The notes under the pieces are model-generated. The model worked only from the letters and a program-made list of their open reading frames with translations. It searched no databases and had not been told where the DNA came from. A stretch of 64,000 bases of DNA from Porogramme epimiltina (lineage: Eukaryota > Basidiomycota > Agaricomycetes > Polyporales > Polyporaceae): contig FTLJ01000472.1 of the NCBI GenBank assembly GCA_900155495.1, positions 1 to 64,000 of the forward strand, read 5' to 3'. The translations under genes were made by a program, and so were the position numbers. Shown here one piece after another: positions 61,785 to 64,000 of this stretch; the first letter of the stretch is position 1, and every line of letters starts with the position of its first letter.

Positions 61785-62599
61785 AAGTTTGACCAGGGAA
61801 GGGTTTTACGTAAACGTTCTTGGTGAAACTTCTTGTGTATTTGTTGTCCAAGTGTACGCCAATTACATCTGTACTTTTGCTTTCACCCTTGGGGATCTTG
61901 CTCTGAGTCAACGGCCGACGAAAGCCGAACCTCCGCTCGCTGTGCGTTCTGACGCGCCTGTCACACAAAGTTCACGGTCATGTGATAGACGTCACACATC
62001 ATGTCACACTCACCCGAAAATCCCCCTCTTACTGCCGGACGTCGTCTTGCGCGCGATCGGTGTGCGGCCACTTCTCTTTATCACGTCCTCACTATTCTTC
62101 GAGCCTGCCCCTACCAGCACTCCTTCAACCCTTGAGACCGGTTGCCTCAAAGATTCAGTCCCGAAGGCTACCTCAGTCCGGGCCGGGCAATCGCGACTCT
62201 CCTTCAACACCTCTCGTGACATGTCAGGCTCAAGGAATCATACACGACTTCGGCACGTGGACGTAGCGGGAATGGATCGGCTGCTAGAACCCAGGAACAA
62301 GGTCCGGAGAACAGGAAGCCTGGCGGAGAAGAGCGGCGACGACGGATGCAGCCATGTGCCCGAGGACGAGCGTCGGTCAGGCGGGGCGGGTACGTGACCA
62401 TGTTCGCCGTCCCCCCATCAACGACCGCTACCTCCCCACTCCCCCACGGGTGGTCGGGCCCCAGCGGTCCGCTCGCCAGATGGTCCCCTACGAGGAATGA
62501 CCTCTTGGCCGCGTCCCAACCTCGCTGGCATTCGGTCGCTATATATGACGGCGATGACGGCGGGACGGACGGCGGTGGCGACACTCTCGGACTGCAAGC
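61785..62599. other. Intergenic between beta-galactosidases 3 and 4
   Basis: No gene seen; 3' flank of gene 3 and promoter of gene 4. Confidence 0.5.
62540..62545 (+). promoter_or_regulatory. TATA-like box of beta-galactosidase 4
   Basis: TATATA 60 bases upstream of the ATG at 62600. Confidence 0.6.
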
Positions 62600-64000
62600 A
62601 TGCTGCGACCACTGCGTTCGAAGCGGCCTCTCCTCTCTATCCTCACCCTGTCTCTTGCGCTCTTCACATGGGTCGGCGCTGCATTCGCGAACGCGTCTCG
62701 GAGGGCAAATGGAGTCAGCGACTTGGCTACCTGGGATAACTACACCCTTGTGGTGCACAACCAGCGAATGTTCCTCCAGTATGTGTTTGATTTAGTGTTC
62801 GCTCGATGTCCCTTTTGAAACGCGGAATAGCTCTGGAGAGTTTCATACGTTTCGCCTTCCGGTTCCCGACCTATGGCTCGACGTTTTCCAGAAAATGGTT
62901 GCGGGGGGCCTTAACTCAGTCAGGTATGAAAGTTTATTTTGTTAGTAAACACCGTCTGAACTCTGTTCCAGCATTTATATCCACAGTGCGTATTCCGTCT
63001 GTAGCGTTCTGTCGTTTCACCGATGGTATTCCAGTGGGCTTGTCCAACCCATCGCCGGGTGTAATCGACTATGGCGATTGGCGATCACTTCAGGCCATTT
63101 ACGATGCTGCGAAGCTTGCGGGTATCTTCGTCGTCCTCCGTCCTGGTGAGTGCTTCAGCCTCTCATTTTGAAGCCCACTCTTACACCACTTTGCAGGGCC
63201 CTACGTGAGTCATTATTTCGGTTTCGAGGCACCATTTCACCAATACTTCGAGACAGATCAACGGCGAAACGACGTCGGGAGGTATCTCTCACTGGATAAC
63301 AAGTCAGATTTCGGGAACTGTCAGAACAAACGCGTCTGACTGGACAGCCGCATATGAGCCTTACATTGCGAGCATCATTGAAGAAACCGTTGATCACCAA
63401 GTCACGAAGGGCGGTCCCGTCATAGGTGCGGTGCTTCTCAATCTCACTGCCTGGACGCGATTGCTCAACGAAATGGATATTTCAGCTGTTCAAGTCGGTA
63501 TGTATGATCCTCGGCTATCTTCCTGCGGCTTCAAACCTGACGCCGCTTGTAGACAATGAGAACAGATTCTGGACGGAAGCGCCGACACAGGAATACTTCG
63601 CTCACCTCGAGCAAATGTATCGCGACGGCGGTATTGACGTACCTCTGTGAGTATGCACCTGTTGAACTTTCTGTGCAGCTCTAAAGGAACCTCCACTTAG
63701 GACGTACAATGACCCCGGAATGCACGCCGGTTTCATCAATGGCACCGGCGCTGTGGACATCTACGGCCTGGTACGTCGTATGCGTCTACACTGTCTTACT
63801 TCGACTCAATGTGTCACTTACAGGACGCGTACCCGCAAAGCTTTAACTGTTCGAACCCCACGCACCGGAACCGTGTCACAACTGCATACCACCAGTGGCA
63901 CGCAGATGTCAACCCAAGCCAGCCGTGGTACATGCCCGAGTTCCAAGGAGGATCGTTCGATCCGTGGGGCGGCCCCGGCTACGACGCGTGCGAGGTCCTC
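62600..64000 (+). CDS. lacA: Secreted GH35 beta-galactosidase 4, 5' part, cut by window end
   Basis: Exons: 62600-62778, 62831-62923, 62972-62985, 63035-63145, 63197-63204, 63257-63425, 63486-63497, 63553-63646, 63701-63770 and 63824 to beyond 64000. The signal peptide [20 protein letters not shown] leads into the barrel. Exon structure up to exon 9 follows genes 1 and 2, including the 14-, 8- and 12-nt microexons, but there is no intron after PEFQ, as in gene 3. The acid/base Glu198 is kept, but the motif reads VQVDNENR: the Tyr that follows this Glu in the other three copies and generally in the family is Asn here. The nucleophile motif [17 protein letters not shown] (Glu289) is intact. The part after about residue 308 is outside the window. 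Confidence 0.9.

Overview
The window looks like chromosomal DNA of a filamentous basidiomycete (Agaricomycetes, probably a wood- or litter-decay fungus). The signs are dense 45-65 nt GT-AG introns with CT(A/G)AC-type branch points, fungal HET and F-box families, a phytase-type histidine acid phosphatase and fungal-type five-domain GH35 beta-galactosidases. No tool was available, so exon models were built by hand from splice signals, reading phase, and comparison between paralogues or with remembered family motifs. Apart from the noted defects, every model closes in frame.

Layout. 1-2040: no supported gene. 2041-10742: two tandem HET-domain genes (791 and 787 aa, same exon structure), separated by a 1.6-kb AT-rich insertion (5208-6821) with inverted ends CAGTGACGGCC... 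and flanking TA, i.e. a Tc1/mariner-type element. 11461-14777 (-): an eleven-exon AFG2/DRG1 AAA+ ATPase, divergent from 15243-17522 (+), the GPI-transamidase subunit GPI16/PIG-T. 17523-24290: a very GC-rich, almost gene-free stretch in which I find one tiny four-exon gene (21337-22139) for an 86-aa Cys-rich protein. 24290-33601: three tandem F-box genes, each with a 10-nt microexon, mixed with a duplicated non-coding block and a broken phytase exon. 33794-35884 (-): a membrane-anchored phytase-like phosphatase. 36706-37370 (-): an unknown 202-aa protein. 38709-42238 (+): a 17-exon GH2 beta-mannosidase. 42750-44374 (+): an MFS carrier of monocarboxylate-transporter type. 44523-45830 (-): a single-pass membrane protein. 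48138-64000 (+): a tandem array of four secreted GH35 beta-galactosidases, the last cut by the window edge.

How the genes fit together. The right third (beta-mannosidase, MFS carrier, four beta-galactosidases) reads as a carbohydrate-use neighbourhood: secreted beta-galactosidases trim galactosyl ends from plant polymers, a probably intracellular beta-mannosidase takes manno-oligosaccharides, and the MFS carrier could move small products. This grouping is inferred from position only. The left half combines core housekeeping genes (AFG2, GPI16) with young, duplicating families (HET, F-box) of the kind linked to non-self recognition and protein turnover.

The strongest points for follow-up are the TA-flanked inverted-repeat element, the 1-nt deletion in the second beta-galactosidase, the stop codon or optional intron in the first F-box gene, the conserved microexons, and the Cys-rich microprotein gene, which no long open frame would reveal.
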